From Acetivibrio sp964466645 (GTDB lineage: Bacteria > Bacillota > Clostridia > Acetivibrionales > Acetivibrionaceae): a stretch of 27,745 bases of DNA. The stretch's first letter is position 1; each line of letters starts with the position of its first letter. Made by a program: the position numbers and the translations under genes. The notes under the pieces were generated by a model. That model worked only from the letters and a program-made list of their open reading frames with translations, did no database searches and was not told the origin of the DNA. This document shows positions 1 to 8,304 of the stretch, piece by piece. The stretch lies in contig CAYXPB010000026.1 in the NCBI GenBank assembly GCA_964466645.1, forward strand, positions 1-27,745. Reading direction: 5' to 3'.

Positions 1-1180
1 TGCCAGATCCACCTTCAAAGTCGGGAGCACCAGCAATTTTATTAAAAGCATTAACAATATCTGTTGGATTGTCTTTTGAATCAACCAATTTTTCGGCTTG
101 AGCTAGAGATAATCGTTTCTGATTATTAGGCAAATCACCAATTATCGTTAGTGCAGCACGTTTATAATATCCTATACTACCATGTGTGGTATCATTTTTA
201 AGCTTGTTCAATTCATCTATTTGTGTTTGATTTTTTGCTTTTTTAATACAGATATCATAGAAGTCAGATGGAACCGATTCTTCACTGATAGTATTATCTA
301 AATACCTTCTAATCTGCAAATGAGTGGAAGCACCATCTTCCTCCATACTACCAAACCATATCCTAATATCGCTATATGTATAGAATAGGGCATAGTTGGG
401 TTGTTCTGGTTCTATTGGTGTAAGTTTTCTAGTTTCACCTTCTCCTAAAATGTTTTTTATTTCTGTAAACGTCATTCCTAATTTTGCGCCATTGATGCTT
501 ACTTTCTCATCACATTCAATCAATGAGATATTAGAGTCTCCAAATATAATGGTCATTCCATAGTTTTCATATCTGTAACCTACTTCTGAATGCTCCGCAC
601 CTGCATTAACTATTGTGTAATTCTCACCCAATCTTTTAAACATCTGTTTTTTGTTTAGAGTCATAATCTCTTTAATACCAGTAATGTCAGGTATAAAGTG
701 GTCACTCTCTTTCGTAGATAATTGTGTTGGAGTCTCTGAAGGCACTACTATATCCTCTTTTGAGTTCTTTTGAATTCCATAATCATTATCCATATGTTTT
801 ATAGCAGCAACAATATTGTCTTTAATTTCAATGATAGAACTGCTGTATCGGAATACTAAAAACGTTAAAAATGCAGCAACAGTTAATGAAAGTGCTGTCT
901 TCCAAACAGGCTTATATCTATAGAAAACAATAGCAGCTCTAGTTACCTTTGTATCTCTTTTGTATTTATTCTCATCTATATTAAGCATAACCTTGTCTGC
1001 TAAAGTTTGTTCCACTTCTACCTCTTGCCTGAAAAACTTTTCTGAATATTCAAAAACTTTGAATTTTTTAGCACATCTTTCACATGACTTTAGGTGATTA
1101 TTTAATTCTTCTTTTTCAGAGTCATCTAGTTGCCTATCAAGAAAAGAAATTATTCTATCGTTATCGTATTTGCACTTCAT
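1..1180 (-). CDS. Membrane-anchored zinc-finger anti-sigma factor (3' end cut off by window edge)
   Basis: The frame is open from the ATG at 1180 to the left edge, giving 393 codons without a stop, so the C-terminus is missing. The N-terminus carries a putative zf-HC2 anti-sigma motif, HxxxCxxC (H29, C33, C36), after a short helix, then one membrane segment at about residues 92-111 and a long extracytoplasmic part of no family I recognise. This is the usual plan of an anti-sigma factor: cytoplasmic zinc domain binding the sigma factor, one membrane pass, outside sensor. The start codon abuts the stop of the upstream sigma gene, and its Shine-Dalgarno (GAGGAGGGAG, 1189-1198) lies inside that gene, so translation is probably coupled. 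The role is inferred from motif and position; what the outside domain senses is unknown. Confidence 0.8.
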   Translation of the reverse strand, partial: MKCKYDNDRIISFLDRQLDDSEKEELNNHLKSCERCAKKFKVFEYSEKFFRQEVEVEQTLADKVMLNIDENKYKRDTKVTRAAIVFYRYKPVWKTALSLTVAAFLTFLVFRYSSSIIEIKDNIVAAIKHMDNDYGIQKNSKEDIVVPSETPTQLSTKESDHFIPDITGIKEIMTLNKKQMFKRLGENYTIVNAGAEHSEVGYRYENYGMTIIFGDSNISLIECDEKVSINGAKLGMTFTEIKNILGEGETRKLTPIEPEQPNYALFYTYSDIRIWFGSMEEDGASTHLQIRRYLDNTISEESVPSDFYDICIKKAKNQTQIDELNKLKNDTTHGSIGYYKRAALTIIGDLPNNQKRLSLAQAEKLVDSKDNPTDIVNAFNKIAGAPDFEGGSG

Positions 1181-1738
1181 CTATATCACTCCCTCCTCAA
1201 TTAAATTCTCAATTCTTTCATATAGTAATTTTTTTGCCCTTTGTACCTTCATTTTAGCAGCATCTGAAGATACCTCCATAATACTACCTATTTCTTTATA
1301 CTCAAAATCATGAAAATACCTTAAGCACACTGCAGTTTTTTGCTCAAAACTCAAACTGTTTATCAGCTTAAGAATTTGCTTTTTTTTGTCTTTAGCTTCA
1401 AAAGCAATTTCCGGAAAATCCTTCGAATCACATTGCACATCCGGTATTTCATCATAACAACAGGTAGAATACTTTTTCTTTTTATAATAATTTTTTGAAA
1501 CATTTATAGCTATTTTACATAGCCATGTTGAAAAAGCCCATCTGCTATCGTATTTATAAAGGTTATTATAAGTTCTTATAAATGTTTCCTGAAATATGTC
1601 CTCAGTGTCTTCTTTTGAAAATGTAATTTTAATTAAAAATCCATATAAATATTTTTGATATTTGTGAACTAATTTTGAAAAGGCTTCAGTATCACCTTCT
1701 AATGTTTTGTCCACAAGTATTACATCAACGTTTTGCAC
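1181..1738 (-). CDS. ECF-family RNA polymerase sigma factor
   Basis: A 185-residue protein of typical ECF size. Region 2 covers about residues 20-88 and contains the core-binding segment EDIFQETFIRTY. Region 4 covers about 120-172 and ends in a helix-turn-helix (EYKEIGSIMEVSSDAAKMKV). No region 3 is present, as expected for this class. The start is GTG at 1736-1738, with a purine-rich AAGGTGAAGG site upstream. The next gene is a zinc-finger membrane protein whose ATG touches this stop codon, so the two form a sigma/anti-sigma pair. Regulon and inducing signal cannot be read from the window. Confidence 0.93.
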   Translation of the reverse strand: MQNVDVILVDKTLEGDTEAFSKLVHKYQKYLYGFLIKITFSKEDTEDIFQETFIRTYNNLYKYDSRWAFSTWLCKIAINVSKNYYKKKKYSTCCYDEIPDVQCDSKDFPEIAFEAKDKKKQILKLINSLSFEQKTAVCLRYFHDFEYKEIGSIMEVSSDAAKMKVQRAKKLLYERIENLIEEGVI

Positions 1739-1824
1739 AATAATCCTTCACCTTCTTTAAAAAATTATAGAATTTCGCTAATGATGTATCATAAATAAAA
1801 TATACTAAATTATATATCTTGCAA

Positions 1825-1853
1825 ATTATACAATATCATATCTAGAAAAGTAA
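1825..1853 (-). promoter_or_regulatory. Possible promoter of the sigma/anti-sigma operon
   Basis: On the minus strand a perfect TATAAT (1825-1830) lies 17 bases from a poor -35, TTACTT (1848-1853), about 85 bases before the GTG start. ECF operons are often autoregulated from a different promoter type, so this assignment is tentative. Confidence 0.35.
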
Positions 1854-1992
1854 CGATAAATTTTAGAACAATATTTTTCCCAATTAGTTGATTATATAAA
1901 AATTTGATTTCAACAGGCATAGGCACATAACTTCTTCAAAAGAATTATATTAGCGTTTTATTAATACTCTACACAATAAGATATGTTGTGGG

Positions 1993-2039
1993 AAACCAGA
2001 AACAGAAGCGACTGCATATTTCAATAGTATACAGTCGCT
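1993..2039 (-). terminator. Possible intrinsic terminator downstream of the SWIM gene
   Basis: AGCGACTG (2007-2014) pairs with CAGTCGCT (2032-2039), with a further imperfect AT extension. Read on the minus strand the hairpin is followed by a T-rich but interrupted tract. It lies about 47 bases past the SWIM stop codon. Confidence 0.45.
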
Positions 2040-2085
2040 GAATTAGAAAACATAACTCATTACTTTTGTTATTCGCAGAAACAAC

Positions 2086-3501
2086 CTAAATCAATCTTAT
2101 AATTCTTTCATCCGTAATTAAACTCAATGGTTGAGCTCTAAGCTTTCCCGTATCCGGATTATGATAGAATCTCACTAGCATACAGTTGTCTATTAGTACT
2201 TTCTCATCAACAAGTTCCAACATATGAGTACTTTTCTGTTCAAAACCATTTTCAAGCACCAACCTCTGCCCTTTTTCATCTTCTGCTGCAAATAATCCTT
2301 CTACCTGTCCTATTCTTGAAAAACTCAGCAAGGCTAAAGGATTTCTATCCGAAAGAGGGTTCTTTATCTGATTTTTTATAGTCTTTATAACTTCAGGATA
2401 TGATCTTTTAGCATGAGTTTTTATAAGCTTATAATCGACTACTGCAATATCTCTGATCTCCATGCTTTCCCATCTGATCCTAGGATTTAGCTCCCCTGGG
2501 TATACAAAAAGCTCCTTCACCTGTGCAACAGAATAAAAAGAATCATCTTCACGGATATACTTTGCTGCCTTAAAAGGCCTATAATTGAAAGTTTGCTGTA
2601 TTTCACCGGTTTTCATATTAATCCATATTCCATAATCTACATATTCCATTCTTGCTTCACTAGTAAAGCTGTTAAAAGCAAGCTGAACCAACTCAACGTC
2701 CTGCTGAATGGAACCCATTTCTCTAAGCTCTGATAGCTGCCATGCCTGCCCTAAAAGTTCGGGTATTAAGTCATTCTTTTCTTCAGCAGCTTCAAGGTTT
2801 TCCAATCTTTTAGTTAAGTAATCCTTACCCTTTTTACACAGAGAATTCATGGTAATCAACATATCTATCGCCTCTGAATAGATATGTTCACGGTCATCAC
2901 TGTTTTCAAAAAGCATCAGGAATTCCCTCAGCATAATTTGAGGTCCTGTCAAATAATAGTTACCAAGTTGTTTTACTTGGTCCTTCATGACTTTAATGGT
3001 TTTTGCATTTATTGTACCAAGCCCTGCCTGCACAAAATTTCCTATGATTTTTTCAAGAATTTCAAGTCCCTCAATCTGGGCAACTATTTTCTTTTTCAAT
3101 GCAGTTTTATTAACCTTCTTAGGTCCTTTAACTGCTTCAACCTTCTTCTTTTCTTCTTTCTTTTCAATTTTCTCACGCTTTTGTATTATCTCAGCTGGAA
3201 TCTCTGCAATTTCAAACTTCTTACCGTTTGTATAAGCAAATAAAAGACCTAGGGAATGTTTGCATGGGAACTGCCTGCTTGGACAACTGCAGCGAAATAC
3301 TGGGCTATCCTGATTAATAAAGTCAGCCGATGTAATATAATTACTCGCCCCACTTCCCTTACATTCACCAAACAAAACTGTCTTATCTTCTGAAATATTG
3401 AGCTTTACAAAGCTATTTTTCTTTACTAAACCCAAACCATTTGTAATTGCATTCTGGTTTGGAGCTATTGAATTAATAAATTCTTCGGTAATATTGATCA
3501 C
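2086..3501 (-). CDS. SWIM zinc-finger protein
   Basis: 471 residues. A SWIM motif, CxC-x6-CxH, is seen at C71, C73, C80 and H82. A Lys/Glu-rich linker (about 105-140) follows, then a long mainly helical region without a recognised enzyme motif. SWIM domains bind zinc and usually mediate nucleic-acid or protein contacts. In many bacteria proteins of this type sit beside MoxR-like AAA ATPase and VWA-domain genes; none is present here. The start is GTG (3499-3501), supported by a GGGGGG site a few bases upstream. The gene follows the 880-residue methyltransferase fusion in the same direction; the 213-base gap between them is mostly repeat copy A. Co-transcription is plausible. Molecular function unknown. 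Confidence 0.85.
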   Translation of the reverse strand: MINITEEFINSIAPNQNAITNGLGLVKKNSFVKLNISEDKTVLFGECKGSGASNYITSADFINQDSPVFRCSCPSRQFPCKHSLGLLFAYTNGKKFEIAEIPAEIIQKREKIEKKEEKKKVEAVKGPKKVNKTALKKKIVAQIEGLEILEKIIGNFVQAGLGTINAKTIKVMKDQVKQLGNYYLTGPQIMLREFLMLFENSDDREHIYSEAIDMLITMNSLCKKGKDYLTKRLENLEAAEEKNDLIPELLGQAWQLSELREMGSIQQDVELVQLAFNSFTSEARMEYVDYGIWINMKTGEIQQTFNYRPFKAAKYIREDDSFYSVAQVKELFVYPGELNPRIRWESMEIRDIAVVDYKLIKTHAKRSYPEVIKTIKNQIKNPLSDRNPLALLSFSRIGQVEGLFAAEDEKGQRLVLENGFEQKSTHMLELVDEKVLIDNCMLVRFYHNPDTGKLRAQPLSLITDERIIRLI

Positions 3502-3544
3502 GAATCCCCCCTATCCTAGTGGTCAAACTTCAGCTATACTTGCC

Positions 3545-3703
3545 TTAGGCCATTTCAAAAAACAACCTATACAACATTTATGTCAGAAAGCCCCTCATGA
3601 AAGCTTAAAAGCTTCCAAACAGAGTAATATTATTTTGCAGTACAAAAATGCAAATCATTTTTTGAAACACCAATTGACCAGTTATTTTTTTGGAATCACC
3701 TAA
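3545..3703. repeat. MITE-like repeat, copy A
   Basis: 159 bases running from TTAGG to CACCTAA. The right arm (ATTGACCAGTTATTTTTT, then GGAATCACCTAA) is nearly identical to those of copies B and C. The interior carries the same two hairpins as copy C: AAGCTT-aa-AAGCTT (3601-3614) and a TTTTG...CAAAA stem-loop near 3632-3646. The left end is altered, with CCATTTCAAAAAA instead of TGTTTCAAAA. The copy begins 12 bases beyond the stop codon of the methyltransferase fusion. It has no coding capacity of its own. Confidence 0.7.
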
Positions 3704-3714
3704 ATTAAAATTCT

Positions 3715-6357
3715 CTAATTCTTTTCAATCACCACAATACACGTGCTATCAGGAAGCCTTATAGGATTTCTCTTTTCATCAAAAAACTCAATCTTCTGAG
3801 ATAATGCAATGGTATAGCCCTCCTGCAGGTAATGCTTGAATTCTACAATCTTTGCCCTTGTACCGAGCACAGTCATAATAAACTCTCTAAAGCCACTTGG
3901 AGTGAAGTAGCCGAACTGTTCATTCACCTCATGTACATACGACTTTTCGCCCCATGTATAAGTATAGAGGAACTCCATAGCATCATTAACAGGCATTAGC
4001 ACCTCATTTTGCCCAACTATGGTATATCCAATCTCTCTTCCTTTGAAATCACTCGCATATCTAGCAAGGAATTCCATTCCCTCTTCCGATAAAAACTTTA
4101 TAATCCTCTTTTGCTCAGCAGGCTCCGTCATTATACCGTCACGTATTATAATTCTTCCGCCGTAGGGTAAAACTTCAAAGGCACTCTTAAAGGCCGCAGC
4201 TAAAGTATCATGGTTAAACTTTCTTCCTTTGTATTCAATATATGAGAACAATTCGTGCAATATAGAACAAAAAATTATAGTGTCAACTGCTCCCTTTTCA
4301 ATACATTGACTTAAGTTTAGCGCATCTCCGTACAACACATCCCAGCTTCTGTTTTCAAGCTGTTTTTTCTTTCTAAGACTGTCTAACACATTCTGTGCAA
4401 TGTCTACACCTAGGACTTTCTTATGCGGATATTTTTCCGCAATAAGATCCATCAATGCGCCTCCACCAGGTCCAATATCAATAATACTGTTGCCCGTAAT
4501 ATAATCTAAAATAACTTTCTTGTAGTCTATTGTCTGATTCATCGTTTGAAGGTAGGACTCCTCCTCATAAAAACGGTCATACTTATCCTTTCTGAGCTCA
4601 AACAGGTCAAACAATAGAATTATGGCACTTTCATAAAGAATATCGGATTTTTCCGCTTCAATGCAGAAATTTATCAGTTTAGCTCCTGCGTCTGAAAATT
4701 TAAAACTAAAAAACATGGTATCTTCAACATCTTGATGATAGGATATTTCATGTGCCACATGGAGATTTTCCTTAAACCTGCCTTCTAAAATATCCTCCAT
4801 TGTGATCTCCGATAGATATTTTTCAATAATCCTCTTTTTATAAATATTAACCCGTTTTTTCCCTTCATGCTGATAATAAAGGCCTTTCATAAATCTCTCA
4901 AAACTTATATGTTTAATCTTTTCATAGTCCACTTCATATTCGATAATCAAAAACACCTTTACAAACTCCTCAAAGGAGAAGTCATACATTGCTGCCTCAA
5001 CATACCATAAATCAGCCTTATCTAATAATCTCGCCATTCTAAGTATTAGTCGTGAATCAGAAAGTATCCTTTCAAACTCCGCTTCAAAATTTTCTCCATG
5101 CTTAGAGGACACCTGCCTTAATCGCCTAATTTTATCTTTGAATTCATACTGTTTATCAAAACACCCAGCAACGACAATATCAATTATCCCTTCAACCTGC
5201 TGCTTTATATTCTGCCATATACTCTCATCCACAGCAGCTATAATGCAGAAATTAAGTGCCCTCAATATTTCCTTTAAGTCCATAGCCGTAAGTTTGTTAT
5301 CTGCAACTAACCGATAAAGAGGTTTATTGTCACCTAAGGGAATCTCACCCCGTATGTACTGTCCAATCAAGCCATGAGTCATTATAAGGTCGTGCACAAT
5401 TTGCTTAACTTCAATATCAGCTTCCATAGAGTTTTCATAATAAATCTGTGCAGAACCTATGTTATGGGCAAAAAGATTGTATCCCTTCTTTATCCATTGA
5501 TCTCTTTGGTGTTTAAGTCCTGATTTAGCCACCTCACTCCACTTCAGTGTTTCTTCAAGTATATGGTTGTGGTACTCCTTAAGGTTAAGACTTGAAAGAT
5601 GTTTTAGAGTTTTCTCAACATAATTCAAAACGTAGTTATTTCTTGTCTCTTCAAGAGAATAAATCCTCTCAAGGTTGATATTCCTTTCTGTTGTTAGAGC
5701 CAAATACATTAGCCATTTTTCACTCTTTAATATATGCCTATCACCATTGTTTAGCAATTCAATGGCTTTAAGAGGTGATACCTCCGCTCCAAAACTCTGT
5801 GAAGCTTGTATCTCTTTTGATGCTGCACCCTCCTCTGGGCTGTCCGTGCTTTGTTCTCTTGCTCTAGTGACTTGTGATGCATGTGTTTCTAAACTATTCA
5901 AATCTGCTGTACACGATTGGGAATCAATTAGTATCTCAATTTCCTTTTTATCCGATGAAATCTCCTCACTATTTTCGTCAATCATAAGCAATTCCGGTTT
6001 AGAGCCTTCATAATCTTCACCATAATAGCATTCTATAACTTTGATTTTCCCTATAATATGTTTATTAAACTCATTAAGCTCCTCAGCCGGAACCCACAAC
6101 TCCTTGTGTGCAAAGGCTCCTACAGTTTTTGCTTCAAATTTTGAAGCATATTCATCCTCCACATCAAACTCTGTGACAAAGCCAGCATAGCTAGGAGCAC
6201 TTTTTGTATTCCACTCCCTTGCTATTTGACAAGCATACTTTCTATTTAGAACAGGATAGAATATCGGCTGTTCTGGAAGCCTTGGCGGAAATTCTGTCAT
6301 CCCCGACTGTTTAATTAATTCAAGCTCACGTATTCCAACAGGTCTGTATAATTTCAT
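3715..6357 (-). CDS. Fusion protein: ADP-ribosylation/crystallin-J1-like N-terminus, helical middle, class I SAM methyltransferase
   Basis: 880 residues. Residues 1-117 match, from memory, small proteins annotated ADP-ribosylation/crystallin J1 (key stretches: LYRPVG, FPPRLPEQPIFYPVLN, AREWN, KELWVPAEEL, FNKHIIG). An acidic, Ser-rich linker runs from about 118 to 190. Residues 190-600 are helical and unrecognised. Residues 610-880 form a Rossmann methyltransferase: motif I IIDIGPGGG (625-633), the acidic residue D652 after motif I, and a motif IV-like TIIFCSILHEL. The SAM-binding part is secure; the substrate is unknown and the N-terminal name is a family label rather than a proven activity. 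A promoter candidate lies at 6528-6556, upstream of repeat B, so the repeat would sit in the 5' leader. The SWIM gene follows downstream. Confidence 0.85.
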   Translation of the reverse strand: MKLYRPVGIRELELIKQSGMTEFPPRLPEQPIFYPVLNRKYACQIAREWNTKSAPSYAGFVTEFDVEDEYASKFEAKTVGAFAHKELWVPAEELNEFNKHIIGKIKVIECYYGEDYEGSKPELLMIDENSEEISSDKKEIEILIDSQSCTADLNSLETHASQVTRAREQSTDSPEEGAASKEIQASQSFGAEVSPLKAIELLNNGDRHILKSEKWLMYLALTTERNINLERIYSLEETRNNYVLNYVEKTLKHLSSLNLKEYHNHILEETLKWSEVAKSGLKHQRDQWIKKGYNLFAHNIGSAQIYYENSMEADIEVKQIVHDLIMTHGLIGQYIRGEIPLGDNKPLYRLVADNKLTAMDLKEILRALNFCIIAAVDESIWQNIKQQVEGIIDIVVAGCFDKQYEFKDKIRRLRQVSSKHGENFEAEFERILSDSRLILRMARLLDKADLWYVEAAMYDFSFEEFVKVFLIIEYEVDYEKIKHISFERFMKGLYYQHEGKKRVNIYKKRIIEKYLSEITMEDILEGRFKENLHVAHEISYHQDVEDTMFFSFKFSDAGAKLINFCIEAEKSDILYESAIILLFDLFELRKDKYDRFYEEESYLQTMNQTIDYKKVILDYITGNSIIDIGPGGGALMDLIAEKYPHKKVLGVDIAQNVLDSLRKKKQLENRSWDVLYGDALNLSQCIEKGAVDTIIFCSILHELFSYIEYKGRKFNHDTLAAAFKSAFEVLPYGGRIIIRDGIMTEPAEQKRIIKFLSEEGMEFLARYASDFKGREIGYTIVGQNEVLMPVNDAMEFLYTYTWGEKSYVHEVNEQFGYFTPSGFREFIMTVLGTRAKIVEFKHYLQEGYTIALSQKIEFFDEKRNPIRLPDSTCIVVIEKN

Positions 6358-6417
6358 TGATATAGCACCTCTATAATTTATACTAAAAACTCAACTTCAA
6401 CAAAAAGAGAAACTTAC

Positions 6418-6494
6418 TTAAGGTGTTTCAAAAAAATTCATTAGTCAATATATAGTTCCAACCCATTGACCAGTTATTTTTTGGAATCATTTAA
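6418..6494. repeat. MITE-like repeat, copy B (short form)
   Basis: 77 bases. The left arm (AGGTGTTTCAAAA..., ATTCATTAGTCAAT) joins directly to the right arm (ATTGACCAGTTATTTTTT, GGAATCATTTAA). Both internal hairpin modules are missing. The junction falls at ACCCA, a string present at both matching places in copy C, so an internal deletion between short direct repeats is likely. The copy lies about 60 bases before the start of the methyltransferase fusion. Confidence 0.65.
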
Positions 6495-6527
6495 CTTCCA
6501 TTTTCTTAATAAAATCATTTTACATTT

Positions 6528-6556
6528 ATTCTATTTCTTTTACATTAAGTAATCAA
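6528..6556 (-). promoter_or_regulatory. Promoter candidate for the methyltransferase fusion gene
   Basis: Minus strand: TTGATT (6551-6556), 17-base spacer, TAGAAT (6528-6533). Transcription would begin near 6520 and run through repeat B before the ATG at 6357. Confidence 0.45.
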
Positions 6557-6589
6557 GCAAAATAAATCTAGCATATATAGATTTACTTC

Positions 6590-6638
6590 ATAAAAAAAAG
6601 TATTACTATCTACTTTAAAGTAGTTTTGCAATACTTCT
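6590..6638 (-). terminator. Intrinsic terminator of the CNNM/CorC gene
   Basis: AAGTATT (6598-6604) pairs with AATACTT (6630-6636), enclosing a second CTACTTTAAAGTAG palindrome. On the minus strand the hairpin is followed at once by a run of eight T. It lies about 45 bases after the stop codon at 6680. Confidence 0.8.
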
Positions 6639-6679
6639 TTCTTAAAAATTGCAGACTAAAAGGTTAACTTCCCCATTGA

Positions 6680-7978
6680 TTAAGCCTTACAGACTTTAAC
6701 CTTAGCCACTCTCTTTTCATCAATTTTATCAACCTTAAAAATAAGGCCGTTAAATTCAACACTTGGACTATCTCCATCATCGGGAATCCTTCCTAACTGT
6801 CCTATTACAAAACCACTCAAAGTATCATAATCCTCCGTTGGAAGCTCCACTTCAAAATAATCCCTAACAGCATCTAAACTGGTGGTGCCATTTATAACAA
6901 ACGTATTTTCATCCAATTTATCGAAATCTTTTTCAATCTCATCATCTTCATCAAATATATTTCCAACTATTTCTTCAATCAAGTCTTCTAAAGTAACAAT
7001 TCCCGCTGTTCCTCCGTACTCATCAATAATAACTGCCATGTGAGTACTCTTTTTCTGAAGTTCCCTAAAAAGCTCGTCCGTTCTTTTTGATGCAGGAACA
7101 TAGTAGGGTTTTCTTATAAGATTTCTCAAATGAAATTTATCACTGCCATTACCTTCAGCTATATACTTAATCAGGTACTTTAAATGCATTATACCAATTA
7201 TGTTATCAATGGTATCCTCATAAACAGGCACCCTCGAATATTTTTCAGTATTTATAAATTCTGTAACCTCTTCAAGATTTGCACTAACTGGCAGGGCTGC
7301 AATTTCGGTTCTATGAGTCATTATCTCCGAAACAATTTTATTATTAAATTCAAAGATATTATTAATCATTTGTTTTTCCGCTTCGTCAATGGTTCCTCTT
7401 TCTTCCCCTACATCCACCATCATTCTAATTTCTTCTTCGGTAACATTATCTTCGTCTTTTGTTGGGTCAACGCCAAATAATCTAACTATAGTATTTGTCG
7501 AGAAGGTAAGAAATTTAACAAAGGGCGATGTTACAACCGACAAAAAGCTTAACGGCGATGCAACTAGCATAGCAATAGGTTCAGCTTTTTTCATTGCCAA
7601 CCTTTTAGGTGCCAATTCACCGAAAACAAGTGAAAAATACGATAATACTATTGTAATCAATACCATAGAAATACTTTCAAGTATTTTATCTGGAATAGAA
7701 ACCCCTGTAAGTTTTATTGCTTCAACCAGTCTTCCTGAAAAATTACCTGCCGCAAACGCACTGGCGAAAAAACCCGCAAGAGTTATTCCTATTTGAATTG
7801 TAGCAAGAAACTTGCTAGGCTCATCAACTAGCTTTTTAAGTAAAACAGCCTTTTTATTACCTTCCTCAGCCATCAATCTAAGCTTAGTATCATTCATTGA
7901 AATTAACGCAATCTCAGAAGCTGCAAAAAACGCATTAAGCACTATGAGAAAAACTAAAACTAATATCTCGGTAAACAA
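6680..7978 (-). CDS. CNNM/CorC (HlyC/CorC) family protein, likely Mg2+ or other divalent-cation transport
   Basis: 432 residues, full length for the family. An N-terminal DUF21/CNNM membrane domain (about 1-175, with segments near 1-24, 57-78, 100-122 and 130-155, and the signature ELAPK at 121-125) is followed by a CBS pair (about 210-340) with the characteristic DEYGGTAGIVTLEDLIEE, and a CorC_HlyC domain (about 350-430). Members such as staphylococcal MpfA and Bacillus relatives act in Mg2+ export or tolerance; the old hemolysin label is not supported. The frame begins with TTG (7976-7978), 10 bases after GGAGG; an ATG touching GGAGG is out of frame. A promoter, leader ORF and terminator lie upstream, so expression is probably controlled by attenuation. 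Confidence 0.93.
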   Translation of the reverse strand: MFTEILVLVFLIVLNAFFAASEIALISMNDTKLRLMAEEGNKKAVLLKKLVDEPSKFLATIQIGITLAGFFASAFAAGNFSGRLVEAIKLTGVSIPDKILESISMVLITIVLSYFSLVFGELAPKRLAMKKAEPIAMLVASPLSFLSVVTSPFVKFLTFSTNTIVRLFGVDPTKDEDNVTEEEIRMMVDVGEERGTIDEAEKQMINNIFEFNNKIVSEIMTHRTEIAALPVSANLEEVTEFINTEKYSRVPVYEDTIDNIIGIMHLKYLIKYIAEGNGSDKFHLRNLIRKPYYVPASKRTDELFRELQKKSTHMAVIIDEYGGTAGIVTLEDLIEEIVGNIFDEDDEIEKDFDKLDENTFVINGTTSLDAVRDYFEVELPTEDYDTLSGFVIGQLGRIPDDGDSPSVEFNGLIFKVDKIDEKRVAKVKVCKA

Positions 7979-8012
7979 AATTTTTCATCCTCCATGTAAT
8001 AAGTTTAACATA

Positions 8013-8056
8013 CAAAAAAAGGCACAATCCACCTACATTCCAGGATTCAAGGCCTT
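8013..8056 (-). terminator. Leader terminator (attenuator) upstream of the CNNM/CorC gene
   Basis: On the minus strand AAGGC (8052-8056) and AATCC pair with GGATT and GCCTT (8019-8023), followed by seven T. It sits between the promoter at 8188-8217 and the start codon at 7978, so it would end transcription before the gene. Its 5' arm overlaps the last codons of the leader ORF at 8047-8145. Confidence 0.7.
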
Positions 8057-8145
8057 CTGTAAAAATAAGTTTTTAACCGATTTTTTACTTTTAATGATCT
8101 ACATAGTGCCCTACTACTTCGTATATCTTCCGGAATATCGTCCAT
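8047..8145 (-). CDS. Putative 32-residue leader peptide of the CNNM/CorC gene
   Basis: A 33-codon frame from ATG at 8145 to TGA at 8047. It has a strong GGGGGGTGAT site 6-8 bases upstream. The peptide begins MDDIPEDIR, is basic in its second half (RSLKVKNRLK) and ends YFYRRP. The promoter is about 40 bases upstream, and the stop codon lies inside the terminator stem, so the position of a translating ribosome would decide whether the terminator forms. Acidic and proline residues at the very start resemble the MgtL-type leaders that destabilise ribosomes at low Mg2+; this is a comparison of composition and context, not homology. It could also be a chance ORF in an RNA-sensing leader. Confidence 0.4.
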   Translation of the reverse strand: MDDIPEDIRSSRALCRSLKVKNRLKTYFYRRP

Positions 8146-8187
8146 TCCACTATCACCCCCCACAACAACTTAATTTTATTATAACAT

Positions 8188-8217
8188 AATATATTATATA
8201 TCATTCATCCTTGTCAA
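8188..8217 (-). promoter_or_regulatory. Promoter of the CNNM/CorC transcript
   Basis: Minus strand: perfect TTGACA (8212-8217), 18-base spacer, TATATT (8188-8193). It predicts a leader of about 200 bases before the TTG start at 7978, long enough to hold the leader ORF and the terminator. Confidence 0.65.
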
Positions 8218-8304
8218 GAACGCCCTATAAACTATAATGTCCTTTATCCGAACTTTAATCGGTTTATCTTAAATTTCCTTAATATTTCCATATTTCAAGT
8301 CGAT

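Larger units (their letters stand above)
1741..2085. other. Intergenic region between the SWIM gene and the sigma operon
   Basis: 345 bases without a credible gene. It holds a likely terminator hairpin for the SWIM gene (1993-2039) and a possible promoter for the sigma operon (1825-1853). The rest is AT-rich with no further structure I can support. Confidence 0.6.

Noticed and set aside
3398..3703. Plus-strand ORF of 101 codons ending in a peptide (FLKHQLTSYFFGIT) that recurs in the plus-strand ORF at 25937-26131 (FLKHPLTSYFLGIT)
   Set aside because: The shared peptide comes only from the shared repeat arm. Both frames lack ribosome sites, one starts inside the SWIM gene, and the repeat's third copy does not keep the frame.
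7976..7999. ATG directly after GGAGG as the CNNM/CorC start
   Set aside because: It is out of frame with the conserved protein and has no spacing to the ribosome site; TTG at 7978 is in frame with a 10-base spacing.
8218..8304. Terminator for the trp operon
   Set aside because: Only a 4-bp stem (CCGA/TCGG) without a T-run is present, so no terminator is called; readthrough toward the CNNM leader is possible.
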